Source of the DNA: Elysia chlorotica
Lineage: Eukaryota > Mollusca > Gastropoda > Plakobranchidae
Direction of reading: 5' to 3'
Assembly (NCBI GenBank): GCA_003991915.1
Contig: RQTK01000536.1
Location: 18,500 to 82,499, forward strand
Length of the DNA: 64,000 bases
Below are positions 40,533 to 49,834 of the stretch, piece by piece (position 1 is the stretch's first letter; every line of letters starts with the position of its first letter). Made by a program: the position numbers and the translations under genes. The notes below the pieces were generated by a model. That model saw nothing but the letters and a program-made list of their open reading frames with translations. It was not told the DNA's origin and did not search any database.

Positions 40533-41072
40533 TACCAGATAAAACCCTACATTTATGTTTAATGTTCTCTAGGTGACTTACTCTTTCAGACAGTTTAGTT
40601 TAAAATGCTTTTAAAAAACAAAACACCTTTATTACATACCATGAAATATTAGAAATGTATCATTTACTGTAAAACTCTGCGCAGTGATAAAACTCAACAA
40701 AAAGCAAACAAAAACAAAACAGTATGTTGATTTGATGAGGAAACAAAAGAGTATTATATATGGCTTCTTAAATAAAAAATAGAAGGGAATTTAAAAAGAG
40801 CATACTGAATTGAATATTTCAGTAAAAAATAAAAATTAATATAAATGATATCTGCATTTAGTTGGAGGCGGAGCACTCAAAGAAAAAGTTCCATTTACAC
40901 AATTTTGAACACATTTTTGTGTGACTAGTCTTGGTTCTTACTTTTTTGAGGCAGCATTTTCATTTTTCACTTCATCCATTTGAAAAGATCCATTGTCTGA
41001 GGCAAAAAGTTTTGATTTGTCATCATCATTGGGAACCACTTGTCCTTTCTTGAGCCTTTTTTTCAGATCCAT
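9148..41072 (-). CDS. TRP-like ankyrin-repeat cation channel, 24 coding exons, 979 aa
   Basis: Inferred role: a plasma-membrane, six-segment cation channel subunit of the TRP superfamily. The 24 exons (coordinates in the block entries below) join with every splice phase matching and total exactly 2940 nt. Order along the protein: a low-complexity N-terminus (1-150); four to five ankyrin repeats (about 175-340); a pre-S1 linker (HPVFIRFLDVMWVKFGR, about 395-413); S1-S6 (about 413-706), with the pore loop near 645-665; a post-S6 segment; a coiled coil (about 815-860); and a Lys-rich then acidic tail. The start codon ATGG at 41072 has A at -3 and an in-frame TAA two codons upstream. I could not match it to TRPA, TRPV, TRPC or TRPN with certainty: ankyrin repeats plus a W-G-F pre-S1 helix resemble TRPA/TRPV, but the S2-S3 linker is unusually long. 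Polycystin is unlikely, because no large extracellular S1-S2 domain is seen. Confidence 0.8.
11116..11148. repeat. (GT)n followed by an 18-G run
   Basis: Microsatellite in the last intron of the TRP-like gene: about seven GT units run directly into 18 consecutive G residues. On the + strand the G run could form quadruplex-like structure. The exact length is error-prone in sequencing. Confidence 0.9.
11517..11526 (-). promoter_or_regulatory. 5' splice site overlapping an alternative stop codon in the TRP-like gene
   Basis: Exon 23 reads on as TCA GTA AGA TGA. The GTAAGA is itself a good splice donor. Splicing to 9180 replaces the end SDSVR-stop (971 aa form) with SDS plus TKEAEDATNC-stop (979 aa form). 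The downstream exon has a strong acceptor (CTCTCTTTTCAG), so splicing is plausible, and retention gives a near-equal protein. Confidence 0.55.
12180..12790. other. GC-richer segment in TRP-like intron 22, unassigned
   Basis: Base composition rises sharply against the surrounding intron. The left edge carries the near-palindromic repeat TACGTATTAAATACGTATTA. No open frame with a known domain and no terminal repeats are visible. It may be an old DNA transposon or SINE relic. Confidence 0.3.
13295..13362 (+). repeat. tRNA-derived SINE head
   Basis: TAGCTCAAGTGGCAGAGCG at 13300-13318 is a good A-box and tRNA D-arm match. AGTTCGAGACC at 13340-13350 is a B-box/T-arm match at normal tRNA spacing. 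A mature tRNA is unlikely because the 3' end does not pair with the 5' end. No clear tail was found. It sits in an intron of the - strand channel gene, in the opposite orientation. Confidence 0.55.
14281..14604. mobile_element. piggyBac-type MITE with TTAA target duplication
   Basis: The element begins TTAA-CCCCTTGAACCC and ends GGGTTTAAAGGG-TTAA. The 12-bp terminal inverted repeats match at 10 of 12 positions and are bounded on both sides by TTAA, the target site duplicated by piggyBac transposases. There is no open frame of note, so it is non-autonomous. Near the left end are three imperfect copies of a palindromic unit (ATCCCRCTACAGCGGGAT type), likely subterminal binding or folding sites. 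It lies in intron 22 of the TRP-like gene. Confidence 0.8.
14954..15043. repeat. (TAGA)n microsatellite
   Basis: About 22 tandem TAGA/GATA units with a single TGGA interruption, in the intron between exons 21 and 22 of the TRP-like gene. Confidence 0.95.
16440..16960. other. Unassigned GC-richer segment in TRP-like intron 19
   Basis: The + strand has a short acidic Ser/Glu/Asp-rich reading frame near 16850-16950, interrupted by a stop. It is reminiscent of the acidic N-terminus of a piggyBac transposase, but nothing further along supports that. Left unassigned. Confidence 0.25.
19255..19290 (+). repeat. Short dispersed repeat, copy 1
   Basis: CGACCACCTGTCCATGGC here matches the sequence at 20247, about 1 kb away in the same intron of the TRP-like gene. 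This copy is partial. Confidence 0.4.
19731..19815. repeat. (GA)n microsatellite
   Basis: About 40 uninterrupted AG units preceded by GA-rich sequence, in intron 18 of the TRP-like gene. Confidence 0.95.
20245..20312 (+). repeat. Short dispersed repeat, copy 2, with internal inverted repeat
   Basis: GCGACCACCTGTCCATGGCG matches the copy at 19255. It is followed by GGTGGTCACCATGGGCATG, so GCGACCACC and GGTGGTCACC form an inverted repeat. It may be one end of an interspersed element; the family is not recognised. Confidence 0.4.
21471..27519 (-). other. TRP-like gene: transmembrane core, exons 10-17
   Basis: Exons 27428-27519, 25307-25439, 24776-24853, 24506-24645, 23813-23988, 23017-23100, 22430-22575 and 21471-21586. 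S1 is in FNLGFNAAYIVMWTVIGIAV. S2 spans the exon 11/12 junction (IVLYVLAMLLTVYQIVEEIL). A highly charged 50-residue linker precedes S3 (WNIFDWLCYVMLIICMVTHI). S4 contains IRLMAVTIILLWLRLMKNAR and S5 spans exons 14-16, ending AAFWMIFGG. The pore loop is QLFFSMFRLTLVDEYDYA, with three acidic residues after the pore helix. S6 ends in CLNLFIALLSDTFQRVYDNA, the TRP-type NLxIAL(L/M)xDT(F/Y)QR signature. The acceptor of exon 16 (GATAG/TGG) is weak but keeps the phase. Confidence 0.85.
28500..29155 (+). other. Unrecognised segment with two short open frames in TRP-like intron 9
   Basis: Two overlapping + strand frames (28767-28967 and 28913-29152) together encode about 140 residues, mostly basic and not low-complexity, for example KRYRFGLTFHGVQGRELIHT. 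No splice sites fitting a host gene and no known domain were found. Most likely a relic of an unidentified mobile element; a chance open frame is also possible. Confidence 0.25.
31140..33975 (-). other. TRP-like gene: ankyrin-repeat exons 4-9
   Basis: Exons 33820-33975, 33095-33245, 32336-32500, 31970-32079, 31602-31689 and 31140-31171 (the last only 32 nt). Ankyrin signatures are plain: LVASGADINCSDRHGQTVLH, LIEHGADPNKADVFGRTPLH followed by VAAAVDYPEMVNLLIDKGA, then KGRTPIHVAAELDRSETARL. The final repeat is degenerate (YYSDYQGQRAITWMITKM). Such repeats usually form a cytosolic solenoid for protein contacts. The count of four to five is far below the 14 or more of TRPA1 and TRPN. Confidence 0.85.
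37490..37538. repeat. (TTA)n microsatellite
   Basis: Tandem TTA units with a few TTG interruptions at the left edge, inside intron 2 of the TRP-like gene. Confidence 0.9.
37600..37674 (+). repeat. LINE 3'-end-like tail with (TTATC)n
   Basis: AAAGGACAAATAAAGTTATA followed by four TATCTT/TTATC units resembles the 3' end of CR1/L2-type LINEs, which often finish in AATAAAG plus a short tandem repeat instead of poly-A. No coding remnant is attached, so it would be a heavily 5'-truncated copy. Confidence 0.4.
39895..40215. other. GC-rich unassigned island in TRP-like intron 1
   Basis: A sharply GC-richer block with short open frames on both strands (39989-40207 + and 39943-40140 -). The - frame contains QTDQNPPIVRRACPRIKIVG, which is not low-complexity but matches no domain I recognise. 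There is no splice link to the channel exons. Probably a mobile-element remnant. Confidence 0.3.
40476..40530. repeat. (ATT)n microsatellite
   Basis: About 17 clean ATT units in intron 1 of the TRP-like gene. Confidence 0.95.
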
Positions 41073-42519
41073 AGTTTATCCCTTTGGTCAGTCTGCGAAT
41101 CTTGTTTGACATAATAAGCATACCAATTTTACTATACTTTGTAACTTCAACATATCTAAACTCTGTTCACACATACAAGTTAAGCTATTATAATTTGATA
41201 GCAAACTGTAAAATCAAATTCTTTAATTTCATTACAATCTAAACATGGAATAGCCCTTTACAATTATAAACATTTGACAGATCATGTGCTAGGCTTCAAA
41301 GTCTAATATTTTAATATATAAATATATAATAATCACAAATGATTTTTCCCTCTAGACTTAATTCAGAGCACATGATTAAACAATATGATAATAGAATATG
41401 GACATCCTCCAAAAGATACTTAATTTTACTTCACAATAAAATGCCATGCTTTATTAATTAAAAAAACCTGCATTTATATCTAAGCTAATCACATATGGGA
41501 AAAAAAAAAACTTGCTTCAGAACCCTTGGGTTACAACTATAGACACAGCCAATGCTATCTGTTTAGGTCAACACAATTTAAGAGATGGAGGGGAAAAAAT
41601 ATAAACAGGATTTCTCTGAAGACAGACTTTTTTTAAAATGCCTAGAGCGGGTTCTGAAATAGGTAAAACGAAGAGAACAAGTTATGTTTCAAAGGTATCA
41701 AAGGTTGTAAAAACAGAGTGCTTAAACAGTAGGCTAAGTTCTTAAAAGGAGCCAACTATACTACCAACTGGATCTGTTTTCATGTGGGGTCGTAAAATAA
41801 GACTAAAAAATACTAGTCTGTTAGTACTTATTTTTTACACAGACTGAGCCAGAATTCATGGCAAAATTTTGACGCAGACTAGTTAGGTCTAAAAGGGAGA
41901 AAACGTCTAAAAATACAAATGCCATTTTTATTTAAAATTTTTGAGAACATACTTTGAAATTATATAAATGAAGTATAAAAACTTAGGGGCATTATTAATT
42001 TCTTTACCCTTATGAATTACAGGGTAGATTCTATCGTTTGACCTACATTTTTAGTTGCCGATCTTAATTATTAAAAATCATATAATTCGTAAATGCACCA
42101 TCAGGTCTTCTGAAACTGTTGAAATAAAGCTATAAACTTATTTAAAACGTTATCTATTGCCTAAAAGACACAGAAGTACTGCCTCTGAGCAGGTGTAAAC
42201 CGATGTCAAAATCTAGTACTAAGAAATTCCCATGGATAGATTGTTGACTAAAATTAGTTTTCAGGCATCTAGTACATGAACGTGAACACCTATTGATAAT
42301 GAAATAAAAGTGACTGGTATGTTATTGTAAAGTTTCTTTTCATCTAATCTAGATTGAGATCTATATTTATGCATGGCGGTATGTAAATAATGGTGTATTT
42401 CACAGGAATTGTCTGGAGGATACATGGTTAAAAGATTCAAACCCTATTTTGTTAGGTGCATTTTTAGAAGCACATACTGATTGATTTGAAAATAAATGCG
42501 TCCACAGAAAATGGAAATG

Positions 42520-42767
42520 AGTTGAGTTGGGTTAAGGTCCAATGTCAACACTAAATAGGCTATATTGTGGATGGGCCCTAAGACTGTCGTCTGACAATTA
42601 TATGTGCTGCCACACACAAGATGCCGTGGATACCATCTGTCTCAGCCGGTCACATTGATTATACTGACACTGATTCAACCACTTACGCAGGATGAAATCG
42701 GATATATAAACTGAGGACCTTCCGATCTAGAAAGCAACACACTACCACTTGAGCCAGTTTGGAATCC
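42520..42767 (-). repeat. tRNA-derived SINE, copy B (minus orientation)
   Basis: On the - strand the order is A-box-like TGGCTCAAGTGGTAGTG, a central stretch containing GTGTCAG, ACCGGCTGAGACAG, CCACAATATAGCC, and a tail of the TTGACATTGGACCTTAACCC type. This is the same layout as copy A. The tRNA head is better preserved here than in the other copies. Confidence 0.7.
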
Positions 42768-42832
42768 ATAGTAACGAAATACAAGCAAACAAAGTGCCTG
42801 AGTGTGTAAGTATGACAGTATGTGAGAAAGTG

Positions 42833-42955
42833 GGTGGAGGTGTGTGCGTGTGTAAGCGTGATTGTGCAGGAGTGTGCGAGCGTTTGCGTGCGTGTCTATA
42901 TGCGTAGGTGTGCATGTATGTGCATGCGCGTGCGTGAGTAAATGAATGTGAGCGA
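42833..42955. repeat. Imperfect (TG)n / TGTGCG-rich stretch
   Basis: Degenerate alternating purine-pyrimidine repeat (GTGTGCGTGTG and similar) directly after SINE copy B. Confidence 0.8.
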
Positions 42956-43904
42956 TACTTTAAAAACTGTTAATGATTCATATAGATGTTTTGTAACGTA
43001 AAAAAAAACAACCTTTTACATCAAAAACTTTCATACCTGTTATCTGCCATGTACATATGCACAACACTTGTGATTATGAGAAATGTGCGCTTAGTTTCTG
43101 TAATATAAATCAAGGCTACTCTAATTCATGGATGAGTAGGCCCTACTGTTAAATTTCCAGTAGAACTGATCTAGGATAGGACTAGTCTCAACTCACTTTA
43201 TATCTGTTTTTTTTTTATTGAAATTTAATCTTTGTCAGGTTGAAAGGCTGCTGTTCGATTCTATGATCAAGCGATCACATCTAAGGGAATCAGAAAAAAT
43301 ATGTTCAATTTCTGAGTAATGGACACAATGGGAGAAAGGACCAATCATTGGGGTTTAATTCAGTAGTCACAGAACTGACATCGACCCAAAAACCTCTTAC
43401 CCGGGTCATGTTAACCAGCATACTGCCGATAAAATTAAATTTCAGTGGCGACGTAACATTATGTTCGCTTTGTGTGAATCTACTGCAGAGAAAATTTTTT
43501 TGTTACAAATCAAGTGTATGCATACATTTTTTTTTTTTTTTTTACTGTATGTCTGTAACATCTACACTTCTTCTAGATCTTGATCTATGATTAGTGATAA
43601 TTTTTCTTCTTCTCATTATCACTATCAGCTATATATTTCAATACGTGCACCTTGGTTGCAGTATGTAACTAGAAATATGTATGTTTCATTTCGGCTAGAT
43701 CTCTACATCTTGACATCAGGAGCGTAGTAGAAACGCCTGTCTGTTCCTGCAAAGCAACGCAATTTGATTTCGTCTTTTTGTGTCCAACCATGGTTTACCT
43801 TGCGATGGACACAGTGAGGAGTTGTATCATTGCCTATTAATTTGCATATAAAATGTTTAAAATAATAGAAAATTAATATATATGTATACGAAATTCAGTT
43901 AAGC

Positions 43905-44110
43905 AAACCTTACATTTGTACAGATTGGCTAGGGGTTCAACTTGACACTTTGTTGTCTCGGCTGGTCTCCATTTTGGTTGCTAATACATATAATTCAAGC
44001 TTGACTAGAAACGGGCGGAAACGGAAGTAAAGTGGTCATGAACTCGCCGTCCACTGCGTCATTCGCTCTTCTTCAGTCGTTGGTTGGTCCAAATTCCAAA
44101 GTTCAAATTC
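43905..44110 (-). promoter_or_regulatory. Possible 5' non-coding exon and promoter region of the TRP-like gene
   Basis: GC content rises and there is a GTAAGG donor at about 43912 on the - strand. Upstream of it is a leader containing a short AUG frame (METSRDNKVSS-stop). It lies about 2.8 kb upstream of the coding start at 41072. There is no TATA box. This is inference from position and composition only; the first exon could lie elsewhere. Confidence 0.25.
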
Positions 44111-44344
44111 GATATTAATGCATTAACTGCAACTCAAAGATAAAGATAGCGCTATAGGTGACCAGCATTTATATGAAATGACTATGAGTTAGCCTATAAG
44201 CTTGACGTTGCTCCAGTCTTTTCTATGCCCCATAGGATGGGCACTTTTGAGCAGTGATGTGGAACGCTAGCCTCTGAGATCGTTGCCCCTGTCGTGTCGC
44301 AGGTTAGGCCTATCTTGAGAGTGAGAGAGACAGAGAGAGTCTAT

Positions 44345-44425
44345 GTGTGTGTGTGTGTGTGTGTTTGTTTGTTTGTTTGTCAGAGAGAGAGAGAGGGGGG
44401 GGGGGAGAGAAAGAAAGAGAGACAT
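44345..44425. repeat. (TG)n, (TTTG)n, (GA)n and G-run compound microsatellite
   Basis: Consecutive simple repeats produce open frames in several phases on both strands; none of these is a gene. Confidence 0.9.
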
Positions 44426-44827
44426 ACAGACAGTTAAAGCAAAAGTTGTTTGCTTTTTGTATTGTTGTGTGTTTGTTTTTTTTGTTGTTTTTTTTCGTTT
44501 GTTTCTTTTGCGCAAGCCTTTTTTGTTGTTGTAAATAGATGAGATTGCGGAGCAAAAGGAAATTTATTAGATTCCTCCAATAGACCGCCTTGGTCTGATT
44601 GTATCGGCCAAGCCCTGGATATCCCACTTTAGCATCCCACCGTTGTAAAATTATAATCCTCGTTAAGTACAGATTTTAAAGTAAGCGAGAGTTTCAGATT
44701 TTTCGCTCGTGTGCTATTTTTCCAATGGGAATTTTACTGCGACGAGTCCCAATACTAACGTTTGACAACTTTTGCATGCTTCCTTTCCTGAAGAACCATA
44801 CAAGTATAAATAAAGAGATCGAGTTAC

Positions 44828-44945
44828 TCTTTGAATAGTAAGAGATTCGAACCCCAAGCGCAGGGCCCAAACCATCTGACCCAGTGGTGTTTCCACGTGA
44901 GCTATATGGAAGCAGGGTGCTTTACTGACTGAGCTACGTTAGACT
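44828..44945 (-). repeat. tRNA-derived SINE (minus orientation)
   Basis: On the - strand GTAGCTCAGTCAGTAAAGCA is a good A-box and GGGGTTCGAATCTC a good B-box. They are about 70 nt apart, with a second TAGCTCACGTGG between them, as if a second head is inserted. It belongs to a different family from copies A-E. Confidence 0.55.
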
Positions 44946-45171
44946 ATTTTCTGATAGCAAGGACAATGTAAAGTAATAATTATGTGATTTTCGAGCTAGA
45001 TATTTTTAATAATTAAAAAGTCAGGAGGAGGGTGCCTTTCGAACACATGATTTGTTGATAACTGCAGAATAAACACATTATAAAAGTTTTCAGTTTCGCT
45101 GTAAAGTCGTAAAGTCAGAATTCAGCGGTGGGTACGGAGAACACACCCAAACCTTGGGAAAAAGGGGGGGG

Positions 45172-45425
45172 GGGTAGTCATGGGGTTGAACATCGGCTTC
45201 CGGCACAGGAGAAGTTCGTGGTTCGAGCCCTGACGATTTTGCCCCCCTACTGGTTGGGTCGGTGTCAGTTTAATGTGGTCAACTGAGACAGGAGTCATGG
45301 CATCATCGCCCTGTCTTGTGTGTGGCATCACATAAAATTGTCAGACGTCAGTCTTGGGGTACGCCCACAATATAGCCTATATGGTGCTGATGTTGGACGT
45401 TAAACCAACTCAACAACCAACAACC
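45172..45425 (+). repeat. tRNA-derived SINE, copy C
   Basis: The B-box GGTTCGAGCCC is intact. It is followed by TACTGGTTGGGTCGGTGTCA, AACTGAGACAGGAGTCATGG, CCACAATATAGCCTATATGG and the tail GATGTTGGACGTTAAACC with CAAC repeats. It is the best preserved full-length member of the family here. A run of nine G precedes it. Confidence 0.8.
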
Positions 45426-45669
45426 ACGTTTTAAGCCTATAATGCATGCAGTTTGAATTCGAACACTTGGACTTCGAGTGTCGATCCCACCATAGCTTTG
45501 TGTTTGCCTTGAGGTTAGATTGTAATCATAAGAAATCACTTATCCATATTGAATTTGCAGGGTAGGCCTACTGGTACACTTACAGAGAGGGTTGACACTT
45601 TCATTTTTAAGATTAACGTGTGTGTGGGTGTGTTTCTGAAACAGTAATATGAAAAGGAAAACAGTGAAG

Positions 45670-45692
45670 AAAAAAAAAAAGGGGGGGGGGGG
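45670..45692. repeat. A-run followed by G-run
   Basis: About 11 A residues are followed by 11 G residues. A short homopolymer tract only. Confidence 0.85.
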
Positions 45693-46159
45693 TAATTCCC
45701 GCGCATAGTATTAGTAACTACGAGAAGATATTGTAGATTTGTTGCTGTTTTTGTTTTGTTTTGTTTAGCGAGGTGTTTATACTGTCTAATAGACGGCATA
45801 AATCTTGGCCACTAGTGCTCTGAACGGACGAGCGGAAGGTGCGAAGTTTGAAATTTGGCAGGTACGTTTCCAAATAGGAATATATGATACATCATATACT
45901 AACATATAGTGTTAACTTTTATCTATAGATGGTAAATTGATATATAAGTATGTAACTAACAATATTAAGAGCCTGCTTACCCGAACCCTATTGACTTCCT
46001 TAGCATAGAATAGGGCCTGCTAATTTCAGTGTACAAGTGCCCACAACCAAGATTGATGCAAATCTGCAATTTCTAAAAAATTAGAACTTTGGAACTCTGG
46101 ATGTGGATTCCTTAATGCTACATGTATTATGGCGACCCTTCATGCACCTATAGACTTTT

Positions 46160-46620
46160 GAATAAATAATATGTTTAGCGAGAGGCCGAGAGGCCGAAAC
46201 ACATGAAAATCTGAAGGGGCCCAATCAAGACTATGAGGGGGATGCTGTAGAATGTTCCATCTCTACGTTTTAAACAGTCTCTCGCTCTCTAGGTGTGTTT
46301 GACGTATGGGGTGCGACATTGTCATGTTGAAAAACGGTTCATTTGCTCAATCACCCGGATCTCTTTCACCGTGTTGTCTCACGCAGTTTGTTTAATGTTA
46401 CTCGGAACCTGGAGGCATTAATTGTATTCCAAGGAAGCAAGAAGTCAACCAAAAGGACATCCTTTGCATCTCAAAACAGTTACCTATCAACTTTTTTACT
46501 AGACTGCAATTTAACCTTTTTCGTCAGGGGAGGATGGAAGTTTTCCAACACCTTGCTTATCCGGAACACTTAATTGTCCGTTTTGAAATTCGTGACACCA
46601 AAATGTTACTGTTTCTTCAT
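46160..46620 (-). pseudogene. Degenerate mariner (Tc1/mariner) transposase
   Basis: Reading the - strand in shifting frames gives the landmarks of a mariner transposase in order. These are an N-terminal helix-turn-helix piece (WCHEFQNGQLSVPDKQG, about 46545-46600), a DDE-core piece (DVLLVDFLLPWNTINASRF, about 46400-46463), the second catalytic region (FQHDNVAPHTSN, about 46295-46333) and PSDFHVFRPL (about 46187-46222). Several stops and frameshifts, and the loss of most of the linker between the DNA-binding and catalytic parts, show it is dead. No terminal repeats were identified. Confidence 0.75.
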
Positions 46621-46779
46621 ATACCAAATCTACATGAATTTGTTAAAGAATTTCGCCTTTGGATTTAAAAAATGGTATAAAACTACGAATTTCATCCTTT
46701 CATCACTGAAAAATGAGGATATCATCTTTGTTGCCATTGTGGCTGAATATCTGCTGGACAATGGCGTTTAAACGTTAGC

Positions 46780-49210
46780 ATTCGGTGCATGACGAATAAA
46801 TGTTGGAGCTACCCTTTTCAGATTTTAAATGCGGAAAGTGGTTCTCAAGTTATGTGTTCACGTACCTAACTTCTAGAACCGACCTCGTACAAGATGGAAA
46901 GAAAGCTAAGGGCACATCTTTTATATTATTAAATTATGACTGCTGAAGTTGATTATCCAGACAATGACAGAGCCAGTTTAATTGGAAGTACAAAAGGTGA
47001 ATTCAGTTGGTTTTAAGTAGTAAATGGAACTTCTGTCTGTCCAAGAGAGTATTTGTGTTCAGAAATGTATTTCTTGCTTTAGTTCATCTCCATGTAGAAT
47101 GTAGATAGATATACAGTAAGGTCGCTACTTAAGCATTTAATATTACCATACCTCAGAGTTTAACAGTTGGATACGATATTACCACTGTCTGCACTGGGCA
47201 CATAAGTTTGAGGATAATGCGGTAGACCATACAAGATGTTTCCAACATTATAATCATGAATTTGATTGGGTTCTGTAAGTGTAGAGTGACAAGGAACTTA
47301 AATAAAATGCACTTGTTTGTAATACTACTACATAGTACAAATAGTTAAAATGTTGTTCCCTGCACATTAACAAAGAATAAACTGACGTTTTTTTCTAAAA
47401 CAAAAAGGATTAACTTATTAAGCAATGGTTGCTGAATAGTTAGCTTATGAAATATTTTCATACCACACCAAATGTACATATTAAAATTCGAAGAGTCTCT
47501 AAGTGTTTAATGCAGTCATAATAAAATTATTTTTAAAAAGGCAATAGAGTCAACAGCTTAAACTTTTGATTTAAAAAAAAATTAGTTTTAGAGCTTAAAT
47601 AGGAGAACATTTAAAGTACCCTGGACAACAATTCACATATTAAAACAAAAATAAATATCAGTTGTTGTTTTTTACCACACAGTGGTATTTCTATGAATGG
47701 AGAATTCTCTAAAGACAAGTACATTTTCTGTTTCAGGCACTAACAGCCTAATGGTAATGCAATAATTATACAACTTTTTAAAAGCCCGTGTCATGTAGTC
47801 CAAAAGAATCATATTCCTAGAAAGAATAGATGATAATCTTATTTGTTTTGTCAAATTTTGAATGCTTCATACACATAAGGTTTCAACATGTACTTTTAAT
47901 TGTTGGAGGTGTTTCGTTGTTGACAATGTGAACGACGTTTCTAGCTAAGTAATTGCAATTAAAAATATAATTCAAATATTATCAGTCTATTTCAGGTTTA
48001 TTTTGAAAAAGTGTTAAATATGCATGGTTATTTACCTCTGGGAAGAAGAAAAATTAAAAGTATTTTTATATTCCTAATTCTTTTTGATTTGTCTTAAATT
48101 TCTTTTTGAAATGCGTGTATAAAAAATAATAGGTCAATAGAACTAAAAAAGATAAAATAAATATTTCCAAAAACAAAGCATCAAAAGAAGCTTCATACTA
48201 TCAAAGCTTATTTATAGATTTTCACAAAGCCAAATTTACCAAGTGTATGAATTAAATTTTTTTTATTATGTTGAAAAAATATGTAAAGCATTACATATCA
48301 TAAAAAAATTAAAATAATATTGAGCAGAAATTAAAATTTAGAACAAAAAGAGTAATTATGTATAATATAATATTTAGAGTAAACAGTAGATTTAACATTC
48401 AAGTCACCAGGACTGCCAAAAAAGGCAGCTAAATATAATATTCAGTATAAGGTAGAATTGAATGGGCAAAGATGAAATTAACTACCAAACTTTAAAAAAA
48501 ATTGCATTTCCAGTTCTCTCAAATATTTACATTAAAAAAAATGTAAAGCTTTGTAAGCTTAGAAATTGTACATGTATTATGTTACATAGAAGTTTTGCAC
48601 ATAATCTTAAATTTGCCTGAGTCGCTACACATGCATATTCCTTTAAACGATTATGTCGAAAGCAAAATTAAAAAATAATGAATAAATGAATCAAATCAAA
48701 TAGCTGTATCAGTAAAGCAGTAAGCAAAATAATATTATATACAACATGTTTCAGTTAGAAACCCAAAATAAATCTGGAGAAGAGAAAAGATGAACAGAAA
48801 TACCCGGAAACGTATAGAATATTTTAATTTTCTTTTTTTGTAAGGAAAGAAATTGTACTGTGAATGAAACAAACCTGTAACTGATAAGAAGAAAAACAAG
48901 ACAAACAAAACAAAACTAGATATTCATTATTATTAGAGCTTTCAGCTTACTTAAGGCTCTCTACCTGAGCTCCTCAGCCAACAAATCATTTATGGACCTT
49001 AAATTTAATATATTGGTCACCAGCACATTCATTTTCATCAATATGGTCTGGAGTATAGTTGACTTTTATATAGATTACTCATAACATGTTATTTTGCTTA
49101 AACTATTCTATCCAGCCTTATTTGGCTATGTTTACATCAACACACTCAGAAGGAAAATAGATCCACCTTATCTTTTTCTATCCAACTAGATCTAGTTTAA
49201 AATCACCATC
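46780..49210. other. AT-rich intergenic DNA, nothing recognised
   Basis: No exon, repeat family or long open frame with domain content is seen. Only short A/T tracts occur. Confidence 0.5.
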
Positions 49211-49333
49211 AGAATCTTTTAACTCACTGAAATTGTCATCTGGATTATTACAGTAGTGCATACCTACAACGGCATCCCCTGCAGCGGGACCATCGCTACA
49301 GCAGGACATTCCAAGAATCCCAGATTTCTCTAC

Positions 49334-49340
49334 TATATAA
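49334..49340 (+). promoter_or_regulatory. TATA box, possibly of the copia element's 5' LTR
   Basis: TATATAA followed by AGCC lies 500 bp before the gag start. Its position suits an LTR promoter, but no second LTR copy was found to confirm it. Confidence 0.35.
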
Positions 49341-49361
49341 AGCCTATTATTTGTGCTTGGG

Positions 49362-49469
49362 TTTAACGGGACATGGAAATGGTGAACTTGGATACAGCGG
49401 GAGGGGAGAAGCTAGTTTAACGGGACATGGAAATGCTGAACTTGGATACAGAGGGAGGGGGGAAGCTAG
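49362..49469 (+). repeat. Two tandem 54-bp units upstream of the copia gag
   Basis: The units 49362-49415 and 49416-49469 both begin TTTAACGGGACATGGAAATG and end GAAGCTAG, with only a few substitutions. Being 54 bp, they keep frame, so an open frame runs through them. Their location between a TATA box and gag suggests LTR/leader enhancer-type repeats. Confidence 0.75.
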
Positions 49470-49834
49470 CTTGATTCCCCAAAATAACTGTCAGTCAACC
49501 CATTACAGCAATGTTTTGAGTCAGTCTCCTGCACAATAGTCTAGACCCTAGGCTAGGTCTAGACAAAGGATGCAAATTTGTGGTGTGATGCAGGGTGTAA
49601 ATGTAACAATACATTGGGTGAAGGGGTCTTCAACAGGTGTTGAACAATGATCTTATGATTGTTAATATCACAACATGCTTTGTAATACTTTTTACATGTT
49701 TTGGAAGTCTTCTGTTATGGTAATTGAATAAAGCTGAGCAGTGCATTGTTGTACTTCCTCCGAAAATAAAAACATGAGGCTTGTCTCCAAATAATAAATT
49801 CGTAATTAAGAGGGCCAACTAATTTTCCGCCATC

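Larger units (their letters stand above)
34461..41072 (-). other. TRP-like gene: N-terminal exons 1-3
   Basis: Coding exons 40942-41072, 39411-39547 and 34461-34636, each bounded by AG acceptors and GT donors (GTAAGA, GTAAGA, GTGAGT). They encode about 147 residues: a Lys/Asp-rich start (MDLKKRLKKGQVVPNDDDKS), a basic segment (KTWRTYASTRRLPKKRL) and a Tyr-rich stretch (YIHSDYTDYNAYSRLKHG). No domain is recognised. Exon 2 is the least certain: only one frame is open and in phase with both neighbours, but a second frame also looks protein-like. Confidence 0.65.

Noticed and set aside
44267..44627. Several overlapping open frames on both strands
   Set aside because: All are produced by TG, TTTG, GA and G-run microsatellites; no domain and no splice support.
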